From positions 1 to 34,115 of the forward strand of contig DFDT01000127.1 of assembly GCA_002368865.1 (NCBI GenBank): a stretch of 34,115 nucleotides of DNA, given 5' to 3'. How positions within the stretch are numbered: the stretch's first letter is position 1; the number at the start of each line of letters is the position of its first letter. Under the pieces are notes generated by a model that saw nothing but the letters and a program-made list of their open reading frames with translations, was not told where the DNA came from and did no database searches. A program made the position numbers and the translations under genes. Origin of the DNA: Lachnospiraceae bacterium UBA3821 (GTDB lineage: Bacteria > Bacillota > Clostridia > Lachnospirales > Lachnospiraceae). Positions 8,445-15,853 of the stretch are shown here, piece by piece.

Positions 8445-8474
8445 AGTATCCTCTTTTCTATTGTGTTTTTTTGC

Positions 8475-8524
8475 TGATGCAACGCATCAAGCTATATTAT
8501 ACCTTATGTTCTGTAAAAAGAAAA
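8475..8524 (-). promoter_or_regulatory. Promoter of the DUF3048 gene with a start-site palindrome
   Basis: TATAAT on the minus strand (plus 8496-8501) with a weak TTTTCT -35 at 17 bp (8519-8524). Just downstream, TGATGC-AAC-GCATCA (8475-8489) is a perfect dyad covering the likely start site. It could be an operator or a 5' transcript hairpin. Confidence 0.5.
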
Positions 8525-8546
8525 CTGATTTCTTTATAAATTTCTA

Positions 8547-8574
8547 TTGACAATTATTGGGAGTATGCTATTAT
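8547..8574 (+). promoter_or_regulatory. Promoter of the metal-efflux operon
   Basis: A consensus TTGACA (8547-8552) lies 16 bp before TATTAT (8569-8574), which is preceded by TGC, making an extended -10. This is a strong vegetative promoter, expected to need repression. The operators at 8579-8614 begin 4 bases after the -10. Confidence 0.75.
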
Positions 8575-8578
8575 AAAC

Positions 8579-8633
8579 ATATGAACAATCATTCATATGA
8601 ATAAATACTCATATGAATGCAAATGATTTGCAT
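8579..8633 (+). promoter_or_regulatory. Tandem ArsR/SmtB-like operators plus a third palindrome
   Basis: Two overlapping 20-bp dyads have the same plan. ATATGAA-N6-TTCATAT spans 8579-8598, and ATATGAA-N6-CTCATAT spans 8595-8614. Together they cover the start site. The half-sites resemble those of ArsR/SmtB-family metal sensors such as CzrA. A further perfect palindrome, ATGCAAA-TGA-TTTGCAT, lies at 8617-8633. The regulator gene is not in the window. Confidence 0.65.
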
Positions 8634-8677
8634 CTAAATCAAAGCAACATCCAAATAAAATCCAGGAGGAAGAAACC

Positions 8678-8896
8678 ATGAAGAAATCTTACAAGATCGA
8701 AGTTGACTGCGCAAACTGTGCATTGAAGATGGAGGAGGCGACCAAGAGCGTCGAGGGCGTGAAGGACGCGGTGGTCAGCTTTATGACCCAGAAGATGAAC
8801 GTTGAGTTTGCGGACGGTGCAGACGATAAGGCCGTGATGCAGGCAGTGCTCAAGGCCTGCAAGAAGGTGGAGGACGACTGCGAGATCTACCTGTAA
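8678..8896 (+). CDS. Heavy-metal-associated (HMA) domain protein
   Basis: A 72-residue stand-alone HMA domain with the metal-binding motif CANC (residues 11-14) where most HMA domains have CxxC after an M-x motif. It would bind a soft metal ion through the two cysteines and pass it to, or sense it for, the P-type ATPase encoded 14 bases downstream. AGGAGG lies upstream of the ATG. It is the first gene of the operon. In many Zn/Cd ATPases this domain is fused to the pump N-terminus; here the pump lacks it and the domain is a separate protein. An extra pair of acidic-flanked residues near the end (DDCEIYL) adds a third cysteine. Confidence 0.88.
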   Translation: MKKSYKIEVDCANCALKMEEATKSVEGVKDAVVSFMTQKMNVEFADGADDKAVMQAVLKACKKVEDDCEIYL

Positions 8897-8910
8897 GGAG
8901 CAATATCACT

Positions 8911-10851
8911 ATGACCAAAAAACAGAAAAAAGTACTATACAGGATCGTCATCGCAATTCTTTTGCTGGTGGCGATCAGCTTTCTTCCGGTAAGCGGATGG
9001 ATCCAATTTTTACTCTACATGATCCCGTATCTGGTCATCGGCTATGACATTTTGCGCAAGGCGGGCAAAGGAATCCTGAACCGGGAAGTATTCGATGAAA
9101 ATTTTCTCATGGCGGTGGCGACAGTGGGCGCGATCTGCCTCGGGGAATACAGGGAAGGCGTGGCCGTTATGCTGTTCTACCAGATTGGTGAGCTGTTCCA
9201 GGCGGTGGCTGTGGGAAAGAGCCGGATGTCCATCAGCGCGCTGATGGACATCCGGCCGGATTACGCCAATATTGAAAAAGAGGACGGACAGCTGGAGCAG
9301 GTATCTCCGGATGAGGTGGCCGTGGGAGATGTGATCGTAGTGTGCCCCGGGGAGAAGATCCCCATCGACGGCGTGATCGCAGAAGGCAGTTCCACGCTGA
9401 ACACCAGCGCCCTGACCGGTGAGAGCGTGCCCAGAGAGGTGGAGCCGGGGGACGAAGTGATCAGCGGCTGCGTGAATACGTCCGGCCTGCTGAAGATCCG
9501 GACGACGAAGGAATTCGGGGAATCTACGGTGTCCAAGATCCTGGATCTGGTGGAAAATTCCAGCATGAAAAAAAGCCGCTCGGAAAATTTCATCACCAAG
9601 TTTGCCAAATATTATACGCCGGCGGTCTGCTACAGCGCATTGGCGCTGGCAATCCTGCCTCCCGTTGTGCAGCTGCTCACGGGGCATCCGGCCACATGGA
9701 GCACCTGGATCATCCGGGCACTCACCTTTTTGGTCATCAGCTGTCCCTGCGCGCTGGTGATCTCCATTCCGTTAAGCTTCTTCGGCGGGATCGGCGGTGC
9801 GTCCGCCTGCGGTATCCTGGTAAAAGGATCGAACTACCTGGAGGCGCTGGCGCAGACCAAATGCGTGGTGTTTGACAAGACCGGCACGCTGACCAAAGGC
9901 GTTTTCCAGGTGACGAAGATCGCCCCCACAGAGGCGTTCCAAAATACATCCGGGGATGCGGATGCGCTGCTGTACTATGCGGCACAGGCGGAGTGCTATT
10001 CCGGACATCCCATCAGCAAGAGCCTGCGGGAAGCCTATCAGGCAGTTGACAAAGCGAACAACAAAATAGATAATAACAGAGTGACGGATGTGGAAGAGAT
10101 CGGCGGACACGGCGTGACGGCCATGGTGGACGGACATCAGGTGGCCGCGGGCAACGCCAAGCTGATGGCGAAACTGGATCTGCAGGCAGCTGTGGAAAAG
10201 CAGCGCGGTCAGAGTGCAGGCAGCGACAGCCCGGACGGAGACGAGATCGGCACCGTCGTGTATGTGGCGGTGGATGATGTCTATGCCGGGTATATCCTGA
10301 TTGCCGATGTGCCCAAGGACACCGCCAAAGAGGCCATCGATGCGCTGAAGCGGTCCGGCGTGAAGAAGACCGTGATGCTCACCGGTGACAGCAAAGCAGT
10401 GGCGGAGCATGTGGCAAAAGAACTTGCCATCGACGAGGTGCACAGCGAACTCCTTCCGGCGGATAAAGTGACCTGCGTGGAGCAGCTTCTGACCGGCAGG
10501 AAACCCGGCGAGAACCTCGCCTTTGTGGGAGACGGCATCAACGATGCGCCGGTGCTCTCCCGGGCGGATATCGGTATCGCCATGGGTGCCATGGGATCGG
10601 ATGCGGCTATCGAGGCTGCGGACATCGTACTGATGGACGACAATCCTGCCAAGATTGCACTGGCCATGAAAATCTCCAGAAAATGCCTCCGCATCGTCTA
10701 TGAAAATATCGTATTTGCACTCAGTGTGAAGGCAATCTGCCTGATCCTGGGAGCACTGGGGCTGGCCGGAATGTGGCTCGCCATCTTCGCGGATGTGGGA
10801 GTCATGGTGCTTGCGGTACTCAATGCGATCCGGTGCCTCAAAGTAAAGTAA
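8911..10851 (+). CDS. cadA: P1B-type Zn(II)/Cd(II)/Pb(II)-transporting ATPase
   Basis: A membrane pump that exports divalent soft metals using ATP. Motifs seen: actuator TGES (169-172), transmembrane CPC (278-280), phosphorylation motif DKTGTLT (Asp322), nucleotide-binding HP (366-367), and hinge GDGINDAP (Asp541). The last helix carries ADVGVMVLAVLNAIR with Asp628, matching the Zn/Cd/Pb group (ZntA/CadA) rather than copper pumps. At 646 aa it lacks an N-terminal HMA domain, which is supplied by the preceding gene. AAGGAG overlaps the stop codon of that gene, so the two are coupled. The metal specificity is inferred from motifs only. Confidence 0.93.
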   Translation: MTKKQKKVLYRIVIAILLLVAISFLPVSGWIQFLLYMIPYLVIGYDILRKAGKGILNREVFDENFLMAVATVGAICLGEYREGVAVMLFYQIGELFQAVAVGKSRMSISALMDIRPDYANIEKEDGQLEQVSPDEVAVGDVIVVCPGEKIPIDGVIAEGSSTLNTSALTGESVPREVEPGDEVISGCVNTSGLLKIRTTKEFGESTVSKILDLVENSSMKKSRSENFITKFAKYYTPAVCYSALALAILPPVVQLLTGHPATWSTWIIRALTFLVISCPCALVISIPLSFFGGIGGASACGILVKGSNYLEALAQTKCVVFDKTGTLTKGVFQVTKIAPTEAFQNTSGDADALLYYAAQAECYSGHPISKSLREAYQAVDKANNKIDNNRVTDVEEIGGHGVTAMVDGHQVAAGNAKLMAKLDLQAAVEKQRGQSAGSDSPDGDEIGTVVYVAVDDVYAGYILIADVPKDTAKEAIDALKRSGVKKTVMLTGDSKAVAEHVAKELAIDEVHSELLPADKVTCVEQLLTGRKPGENLAFVGDGINDAPVLSRADIGIAMGAMGSDAAIEAADIVLMDDNPAKIALAMKISRKCLRIVYENIVFALSVKAICLILGALGLAGMWLAIFADVGVMVLAVLNAIRCLKVK

Positions 10852-10885
10852 GGTAAAACAAGAAAAGAATTCAGGTGAAAAACAG

Positions 10886-11608
10886 ATGCATCCCTTTTTT
10901 GAAAATCTGGTGGAATGCATGACGGAAGATCTGTTTCTACAGGAATTTTCCCGAAAATATCATTACGAAGAATCCCAAATGACACTTCTCAAGGAAGTGT
11001 CATTTGCCATGCAGCAAAATATCTGCGACGACAACCGGACCGGAAAAGCCGGCTGGGAGAATCAGACGATTCAGGAAACGCACCGGTGTCCGGTCTGCAT
11101 CACCCTGGGCCCCGGAGTGGACGCGCTGCAGGAGACCTATCTGACCACAGGCCGGCTGACGGAGGCTTATATGGTGGAGACCCTGGGCAGTGAGCTGCTG
11201 CTCAAGTCCTATCCCCAGTGGAATGAACAGATTGCGGCGCAGGGCCGGTATCGCGTGAAACGATACTATTTTCTGGGCAGCGAGGAACTGTACCCGATCC
11301 AGGCGCTTCCGGCATTGCTGGAGGACCTTCAGGTGCCGGTGACCTGTACCTCGGCGTACTGCATGCTGCCGAAAAAGAGTGTGGCGTTCTATGCGGAGCT
11401 GGCTGAGGTCAAAGAGGCGACGAGGGCGCAGGACTCTAAGGCGCAGGCGACAGAGGCTGTGGAACACTTCTGCGAGGGAATCTGCGCGGGCTGTAACAGC
11501 ACAAACTGTCCCAACCGCATGGAGAAACGGCACGGCAGCGCCTGGGATACCGACATGACAGACAGGCCGTTTACTTATGGATATCAGAGAATATTTGGGA
11601 TAAGGTGA
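10886..11608 (+). CDS. Protein resembling vitamin B12-dependent methionine synthase activation-domain proteins
   Basis: A 240-residue soluble protein. The central part (PVCITLGPGVDALQ, LTEAYMVETLGSELLLKSY) resembles small Firmicutes proteins related to the MetH reactivation domain. The C-terminus has a cysteine cluster (CEGICAGCNSTNC) that could bind a metal or Fe-S cluster. The assignment is tentative because I matched it by memory of motifs only. It has AGGTGA 7 bases before the ATG and follows the cadA gene by 34 bases, so it may belong to the metal operon, where the cysteines could instead suggest metal handling. A strong 13-bp hairpin lies inside its 5' coding part. A corrinoid adenosyltransferase lies 1.7 kb downstream, beyond an ATPase gene. 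Confidence 0.5.
   Translation: MHPFFENLVECMTEDLFLQEFSRKYHYEESQMTLLKEVSFAMQQNICDDNRTGKAGWENQTIQETHRCPVCITLGPGVDALQETYLTTGRLTEAYMVETLGSELLLKSYPQWNEQIAAQGRYRVKRYYFLGSEELYPIQALPALLEDLQVPVTCTSAYCMLPKKSVAFYAELAEVKEATRAQDSKAQATEAVEHFCEGICAGCNSTNCPNRMEKRHGSAWDTDMTDRPFTYGYQRIFGIR
10976..11006 (+). repeat. Perfect 13-bp inverted repeat inside coding sequence
   Basis: Bases 10976-10988 pair perfectly with 10994-11006 around a 5-base loop (TCAAG). The stem lies at codons 31-41 of the gene starting at 10886. No T-tract follows. An in-frame ATG at 11009 starts directly after it, but has no ribosome site. Confidence 0.7.
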
Positions 11609-11672
11609 AGAATTTTTCACACAAGATAGAAAATCTGTAAAGTAAGATAAATGAAACAATTTGTTGTTGATT

Positions 11673-11722
11673 TTTAGCCCTTGCAACTGTAATATATCAT
11701 TAAAGGGCTGATAATCTACAAA
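11673..11722 (+). repeat. Left copy of a 50-bp direct repeat flanking the ATPase gene
   Basis: It begins TTTAGCCCTTG and ends AGGGCTGATAATCTACAAA. The matching copy is 13181-13230, equal in length, 35 of 50 identical by hand count, with the ends conserved and the middle divergent. Within the copy AGCCCTT and AAGGGCT can form a hairpin. TTGATT (11667-11672) and TAATAT (11690-11695) could be a promoter for the ATPase. Confidence 0.65.
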
Positions 11723-11735
11723 AAGGAATTGCGTG

Positions 11736-13175
11736 ATGATTGGAAGAAATCAAGAAATAGAGCGATTAAATGAATTATATAACAGTTGCGAGGCAGAACT
11801 TGTTGCGGTTTATGGTCGTCGTCGTGTTGGAAAGACATATCTAGTAAACGAGACTTTCAAAAACAAGTTTACTTTTCGACATGCGGGATTGTCGCCCATA
11901 GAGATGGCAGAGGTTCAAGGCGAAAGTCCTTTAAGGAAACAATTGAAGCACTTTTACAACTCGCTTTTGCTTCATGGAATGAAGAAAAGCAGATGTCCTG
12001 ACAACTGGTTGGATGCTTTTTTGATGTTAGAGATGTTTTTAGAAAAGAAAGACAAGGGTCAAAGGATGATTGTCTTCTTGGATGAACTCCCTTGGATGGA
12101 TACACAGAAATCAGGATTTATTACTGCTTTTGAGGGATTTTGGAATACATGGGCATGTTATCACAATAATCTTATGGTCATTGTCTGTGGAAGCGCTACT
12201 TCTTGGATTACGGATGAGCTGATAAACAACCATGGCGGATTGTATGGAAGAGTGACTTGTGAGATCAAACTGTCACCATTTACACTTAAGGAATGCGCAG
12301 ATTATTTTTCTCAAAAGAAGATCCGGATATCAAAGTACGACATTGTCCAATCCTATATGATCGTAGGTGGAATGCCATACTACCTTAAATATTTTATGAA
12401 AGGGCTGAGTCTGGCTCAGAATGTAGATCAATTATTCTTTGGCTCTAATGCCTATCTCAAAAATGAATATGAGAGGCTTTTCACCTCTGCTTTTGGAAAT
12501 CCGGAGATGATAAAAACAATAGTTGAGTACTTGAGCACCAAAAATATCGGATATACCAGATCAGAGATATCGGAAGGAACCGGTTATACAAAAGGCGGTA
12601 CGCTGTCAAAGGCTCTGAATGCGCTTGAAGTCAGTGATTTTGTGGTTAAATATGTGCCATTTGCTTCAAATAAGAAAGAGTCTTACTATAAGCTGGTTGA
12701 TCCTTTTTGTATTTTCTATCTGAAGTTTGTAAAAGGTCAAGAGTATCTTACTGATACTTTCTGGCAGCAAAGTGTGACATCGCAATCTGTTGTGTCGTGG
12801 CGTGGATTTGCATTTGAGAATGTGTGCTTGAATCATATAATTCAGATTAAGGATGCACTAAAAATCGGAGGGGTAATAACAAAACAGACTGTGTGGCATA
12901 AAGGACCGGATGATAAGGACGGAACCCAGATAGATCTTTTGATTCAACGCAATGACAACGTTGTAAATATGTGTGAGATGAAATATTACAGTAAAGAATT
13001 TGCTTCTGATAAGGCATATCACGCTAAAATAATGGAGCGGAGGAGTTTGATCGAAGAGCGAATCCCGAAGGGTATGATAGTTCATAGTACACTGATTACC
13101 ACATATGGTTTGAAATATAATGATTATAGCGGTGATTTCGATAATGTTATTACAATTGAGGATCTGTTCCGTTGA
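11736..13175 (+). CDS. AAA-family ATPase with C-terminal DUF234/PD-(D/E)XK-like domain (copy 1)
   Basis: A 479-residue protein of the ATPase_2/COG1672 kind. Walker A GRRRVGKT is at 27-34 and Walker B VFLDELPW has Asp116-Glu117. After a winged-helix-like middle, the C-terminus has QIDLLI (Asp400) and CEMKYY (Glu414, Lys416), the D-X13-E-X-K spacing of a PD-(D/E)XK nuclease-like core. ATG 11736 was chosen to match the paralogue; AAAGGAA precedes it and a GTG at 11733 is possible. It aligns end to end with the gene at 15854. The coding sequence is visibly richer in A/T than its neighbours and is bracketed by a 50-bp direct repeat, suggesting acquisition. Function unknown; defence or mobile-element roles are guesses. 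Confidence 0.85.
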   Translation: MIGRNQEIERLNELYNSCEAELVAVYGRRRVGKTYLVNETFKNKFTFRHAGLSPIEMAEVQGESPLRKQLKHFYNSLLLHGMKKSRCPDNWLDAFLMLEMFLEKKDKGQRMIVFLDELPWMDTQKSGFITAFEGFWNTWACYHNNLMVIVCGSATSWITDELINNHGGLYGRVTCEIKLSPFTLKECADYFSQKKIRISKYDIVQSYMIVGGMPYYLKYFMKGLSLAQNVDQLFFGSNAYLKNEYERLFTSAFGNPEMIKTIVEYLSTKNIGYTRSEISEGTGYTKGGTLSKALNALEVSDFVVKYVPFASNKKESYYKLVDPFCIFYLKFVKGQEYLTDTFWQQSVTSQSVVSWRGFAFENVCLNHIIQIKDALKIGGVITKQTVWHKGPDDKDGTQIDLLIQRNDNVVNMCEMKYYSKEFASDKAYHAKIMERRSLIEERIPKGMIVHSTLITTYGLKYNDYSGDFDNVITIEDLFR

Positions 13176-13180
13176 AGATA

Positions 13181-13230
13181 TTTAGCCCTTGGCAATTGCG
13201 AGGAACTTTATAGGGCTGAGTATCTACAAA
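13181..13230 (+). repeat. Right copy of the 50-bp direct repeat flanking the ATPase gene
   Basis: It begins TTTAGCCCTTG, six bases after the ATPase stop codon, and ends AGGGCTGAGTATCTACAAA. Same orientation and length as 11673-11722. AGCCCT and AGGGCT can pair here too, so it might act as a terminator stem, although no T-tract follows. Confidence 0.65.
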
Positions 13231-13267
13231 GCCGTTAAGGTTGAAGTAAAAATCAGGAGGGTACCGC

Positions 13268-13777
13268 ATGATCCATTTATATACAGGTGAGGGAAAAGGA
13301 AAGACGACGGCTGCGGTGGGACTTGCTGTGCGGGCAGCGGGACAGGGCATCCCGGTTCTCTTTGCGCAGTTCATGAAGGGAAATGACACCGGTGAGCTGC
13401 ATGTACTGAAAGAACTACAGCAGGTGCGGATTTTGCGCAGCGAGAAGGACTTCGGATTCTACAAGCAGATGAGCGAAGCGGACAAGCAGGAGCTGACCAG
13501 GATCCATGACCGGATACTGGAGGAACTTCTGGAAGCTGTGCAGACGAAGCAATGCGGTATGATCATACTGGATGAGATCACGTATCCCATCACCTGGGGA
13601 TTGTTGGATCAGGACAGGTTACGGAAATTGTTGGAAGCAGAGGATGTGGAGCTTGTGCTGACCGGACGGAATCCGGCACCGTTTTTGGAGGAGGCAGCAG
13701 ACTACATCACCGAGATGCACTGCGTCAGACACCCATTTGAAAAGGGCGTTGCGGCGAGAAGAGGGGTGGAGTATTAA
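13268..13777 (+). CDS. cobO: Corrinoid (cob(I)yrinic acid a,c-diamide) adenosyltransferase, CobO/BtuR family
   Basis: It transfers the 5'-deoxyadenosyl group of ATP to the cobalt of reduced corrinoids, giving the coenzyme B12 form, in the cytoplasm. The P-loop GEGKGKTTAA is at residues 7-16, followed by the family segments VLFAQFMKG, ILDEITYP and VLTGRNPAP. At 169 aa it is slightly shorter than E. coli BtuR and lacks part of the N-terminal extension. AGGAGG lies directly upstream. There are no other cobalamin biosynthesis genes next to it, which suggests a salvage role. A protein resembling the MetH activation domain (10886-11608) lies upstream of the inserted ATPase, a possible functional neighbour. 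Confidence 0.92.
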   Translation: MIHLYTGEGKGKTTAAVGLAVRAAGQGIPVLFAQFMKGNDTGELHVLKELQQVRILRSEKDFGFYKQMSEADKQELTRIHDRILEELLEAVQTKQCGMIILDEITYPITWGLLDQDRLRKLLEAEDVELVLTGRNPAPFLEEAADYITEMHCVRHPFEKGVAARRGVEY

Positions 13778-13877
13778 GCAGGGTGCCGCGCGAACCCAGC
13801 GTGGGCATGGAGAGAGTATCACGATCCGGAGCCGTCGCATAGTATAAAGCAAGTGCGCAATGGTGAGCCGGTGTGAT

Positions 13878-15656
13878 ATGGATTTTCTGAATTTGAACGG
13901 AAACGGAACGCAAAACAACTGTCGGGAGAAAATTGTCTCCGAGGATACTTATAATTTTATTACGGACTTCCCCCTGACCGAACTTCCCGGTCTCGGGGAA
14001 GCTTTTTGTTCTGCCAATGTGGACGGACTTTATAACATACTCTATGTGGAGCCGGAAGTGCTGACGGTGCTTGAGCTGGAATCTTATCAATACCAGAGTA
14101 TCCCCAAGCTATACGGGCTGATGCAGGTGGACGGGAGCCCCACATTTAACCTGGAGGACCTGGTCGTCTCCGACACCGCCAGATTCAGCCCGGATGCGCT
14201 GATCGTCAGCGGGATCTCGCAGGCCCAGGCGGCGCCGCTCAGCCTTACGGGGCGGGGCTGCGTCGTATGCTTTATCGACACAGGCATCGACTACACCAAT
14301 GAAGCCTTTCTGGACGAAAACGGGGACAGCCGCATCCTAGCGATCTGGGACCAGAGCATTCAGACCGGAACGCCTCCCGCAGGATTCCAGTACGGCAGCG
14401 AGTACACCCGAGCGGACATCAACAACGCGCTGCGGGCGGAGGACCCGTATGTATTTGTGCCCAGCAGGGATGAGATCGGCCACGGCACAGCCCTTGCGGG
14501 AGTGGCGGTGGGCAGAGTCAGAACCGGTACCGTCCGCTATACGGGCGCCGCGCCGGATGCGGACATCGTGGTGGTCAAACTAAAACAGTGCAAAAACAAT
14601 CTGCGCAGATACAACCTGGTACCCGACGGCGTGCCAGCCTACCAGGAGGATGACATCATACTGGCGGTGCAGTACGCCAACACCTTTGTCAACGAGCTGT
14701 CCAGACCGGTGATCATCTGCCTGGGGTTGGGCACCAACGCCGGTGACCATGCAGGCAATTCCGCCCTGTCCCGCTACCTGAACGCCGTGGCGGTGCGCCG
14801 CAGCCGGGCAGTGGTGGTCTGCGGCGGAAACGAAGGCGGCGCCGCCCATCACTACCGGGGAAACCTGCTCCAGACCACCACCGGCGAGCAGAATGTGGAA
14901 GTCCGTGTGGGCGACAACTGCAGCGGATTCGTCATGGAATGCTGGAGCACCCTGCCGGATACCCTGCAGATTGGACTGCGCTCCCCCGGCGGGGAGACCA
15001 TTCCCCCGATCCGTGTGGATGCGGGGCAGAGCCTGACCTACCGCCTGATCTATGCAAACACCGTGGTGCGCCTGGACACCACCATTGTGGAGACCTCCTC
15101 CGGCGAACAGCTCCTGCGCTTCTTCCTGGAGGATCCGGCCCCCGGCATCTGGACTTTCCGCGTCAGCGGCACCGGTACTCTGTACAACGGCACCTTCGAT
15201 ATGTGGCTCCCCATTACGCAGTTTCTGGATGCCCAAGTATTCTTTTTACAGCCGTACCCCTATGTCACCATGACCGAGCCCTCCATGGCCACCGATGTGA
15301 TCGCGGTGACCTTTTACAATCCTGCAAATTTAAGCTTTGCCATCGATTCCGGCAGAGGCTTCTCCCGCCTGGAGACGGTGCGTCCCGACCTCTGCGCCCC
15401 CGGCGTGAACGTGGCAACCCTCACCGGTATCCAGAGCGGCTCTGGGCTGGCAGGCGCCATCACCGCCGGCGCCGTAGCCCAGCTGTTCCAATGGGCCGTG
15501 GTCCAGCGCAGAAACCTCTACGCGGAAAGCCGCGAGATCAAAAGCTACCTGATCCGCGGCGCCACCAGATCCTGGGATCTGTCTTATCCCAACAGGGAGT
15601 GGGGGTACGGCAGGCTGAATCTGGAGGGTGTGTTTGATGCGCTGATTGGGGGGTAG
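13878..15656 (+). CDS. S8 subtilisin-like protein with probable loss of catalytic serine
   Basis: Part of a Clostridia subtilase group with a prodomain-like N-terminus, related in plan to the Csp germination proteins. In this frame the Asp motif is FIDTGID (Asp134), the His motif GHGTALAG (His202) and the oxyanion Asn lies in CGGNEGG. The expected GTS-x-A serine motif reads GSGLAG (about 521-526), so a glycine (residue 523, bases 15444-15446) sits where the catalytic serine should be, with a serine one place earlier. An insertion of about 150 residues lies between the His and Ser regions, as in Csp-like proteins. There is no signal peptide. Start: ATG 13878 has GGTGAG upstream; an in-frame ATG at 13860 lacks a ribosome site. 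Probably a pseudoprotease, or an altered active site. Confidence 0.8.
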   Translation: MDFLNLNGNGTQNNCREKIVSEDTYNFITDFPLTELPGLGEAFCSANVDGLYNILYVEPEVLTVLELESYQYQSIPKLYGLMQVDGSPTFNLEDLVVSDTARFSPDALIVSGISQAQAAPLSLTGRGCVVCFIDTGIDYTNEAFLDENGDSRILAIWDQSIQTGTPPAGFQYGSEYTRADINNALRAEDPYVFVPSRDEIGHGTALAGVAVGRVRTGTVRYTGAAPDADIVVVKLKQCKNNLRRYNLVPDGVPAYQEDDIILAVQYANTFVNELSRPVIICLGLGTNAGDHAGNSALSRYLNAVAVRRSRAVVVCGGNEGGAAHHYRGNLLQTTTGEQNVEVRVGDNCSGFVMECWSTLPDTLQIGLRSPGGETIPPIRVDAGQSLTYRLIYANTVVRLDTTIVETSSGEQLLRFFLEDPAPGIWTFRVSGTGTLYNGTFDMWLPITQFLDAQVFFLQPYPYVTMTEPSMATDVIAVTFYNPANLSFAIDSGRGFSRLETVRPDLCAPGVNVATLTGIQSGSGLAGAITAGAVAQLFQWAVVQRRNLYAESREIKSYLIRGATRSWDLSYPNREWGYGRLNLEGVFDALIGG

Positions 15657-15705
15657 CAGGCTTTTAATAATAAAGAAGAGATTAAAAGAGAGCAATTTTA
15701 TTGCA

Positions 15706-15798
15706 ATTAAGCGGGCGAAATTAAGCTGTTTTTTAAGTTGACCGTCCGTTTAATTTCATATATAATACAAGTGCAAGCGATTAAACGGGCGGAAATTA
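15706..15798 (+). promoter_or_regulatory. Strong promoter embedded in repeated operator-like sites, before ATPase copy 2
   Basis: TTGACC (15738-15743) and a perfect TATAAT (15761-15766) are spaced by 17 bp. A repeated unit of the form ATTAAACGGGCGGAAATT surrounds them. A forward copy lies at about 15706-15722 (AATTAAGCGGGCGAAATT), a reverse copy at 15742-15757 inside the promoter spacer, and a forward copy at 15780-15798. The last two form a 13-bp inverted repeat with one mismatch. A partial fourth copy may lie at 15814-15821. This looks like a repressor-controlled promoter; the binding protein is unknown. Confidence 0.7.
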
Positions 15799-15853
15799 TG
15801 AATTTTCGCAATGTACCGCCCAATAAAATCCCGTATCAAGGAGCGCTGGAAAT

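Noticed and set aside
8135..8446. Arg-rich plus-strand ORFs opposite the DUF3048 lipoprotein linker
   Set aside because: They are the complement of the low-complexity Ser/Ala linker and carry no domain.
9772..10920. Antisense ORF of 382 codons opposite the P1B ATPase
   Set aside because: The ATPase frame carries all family motifs in order. The antisense product is His/Arg-rich and unlike any family I know.
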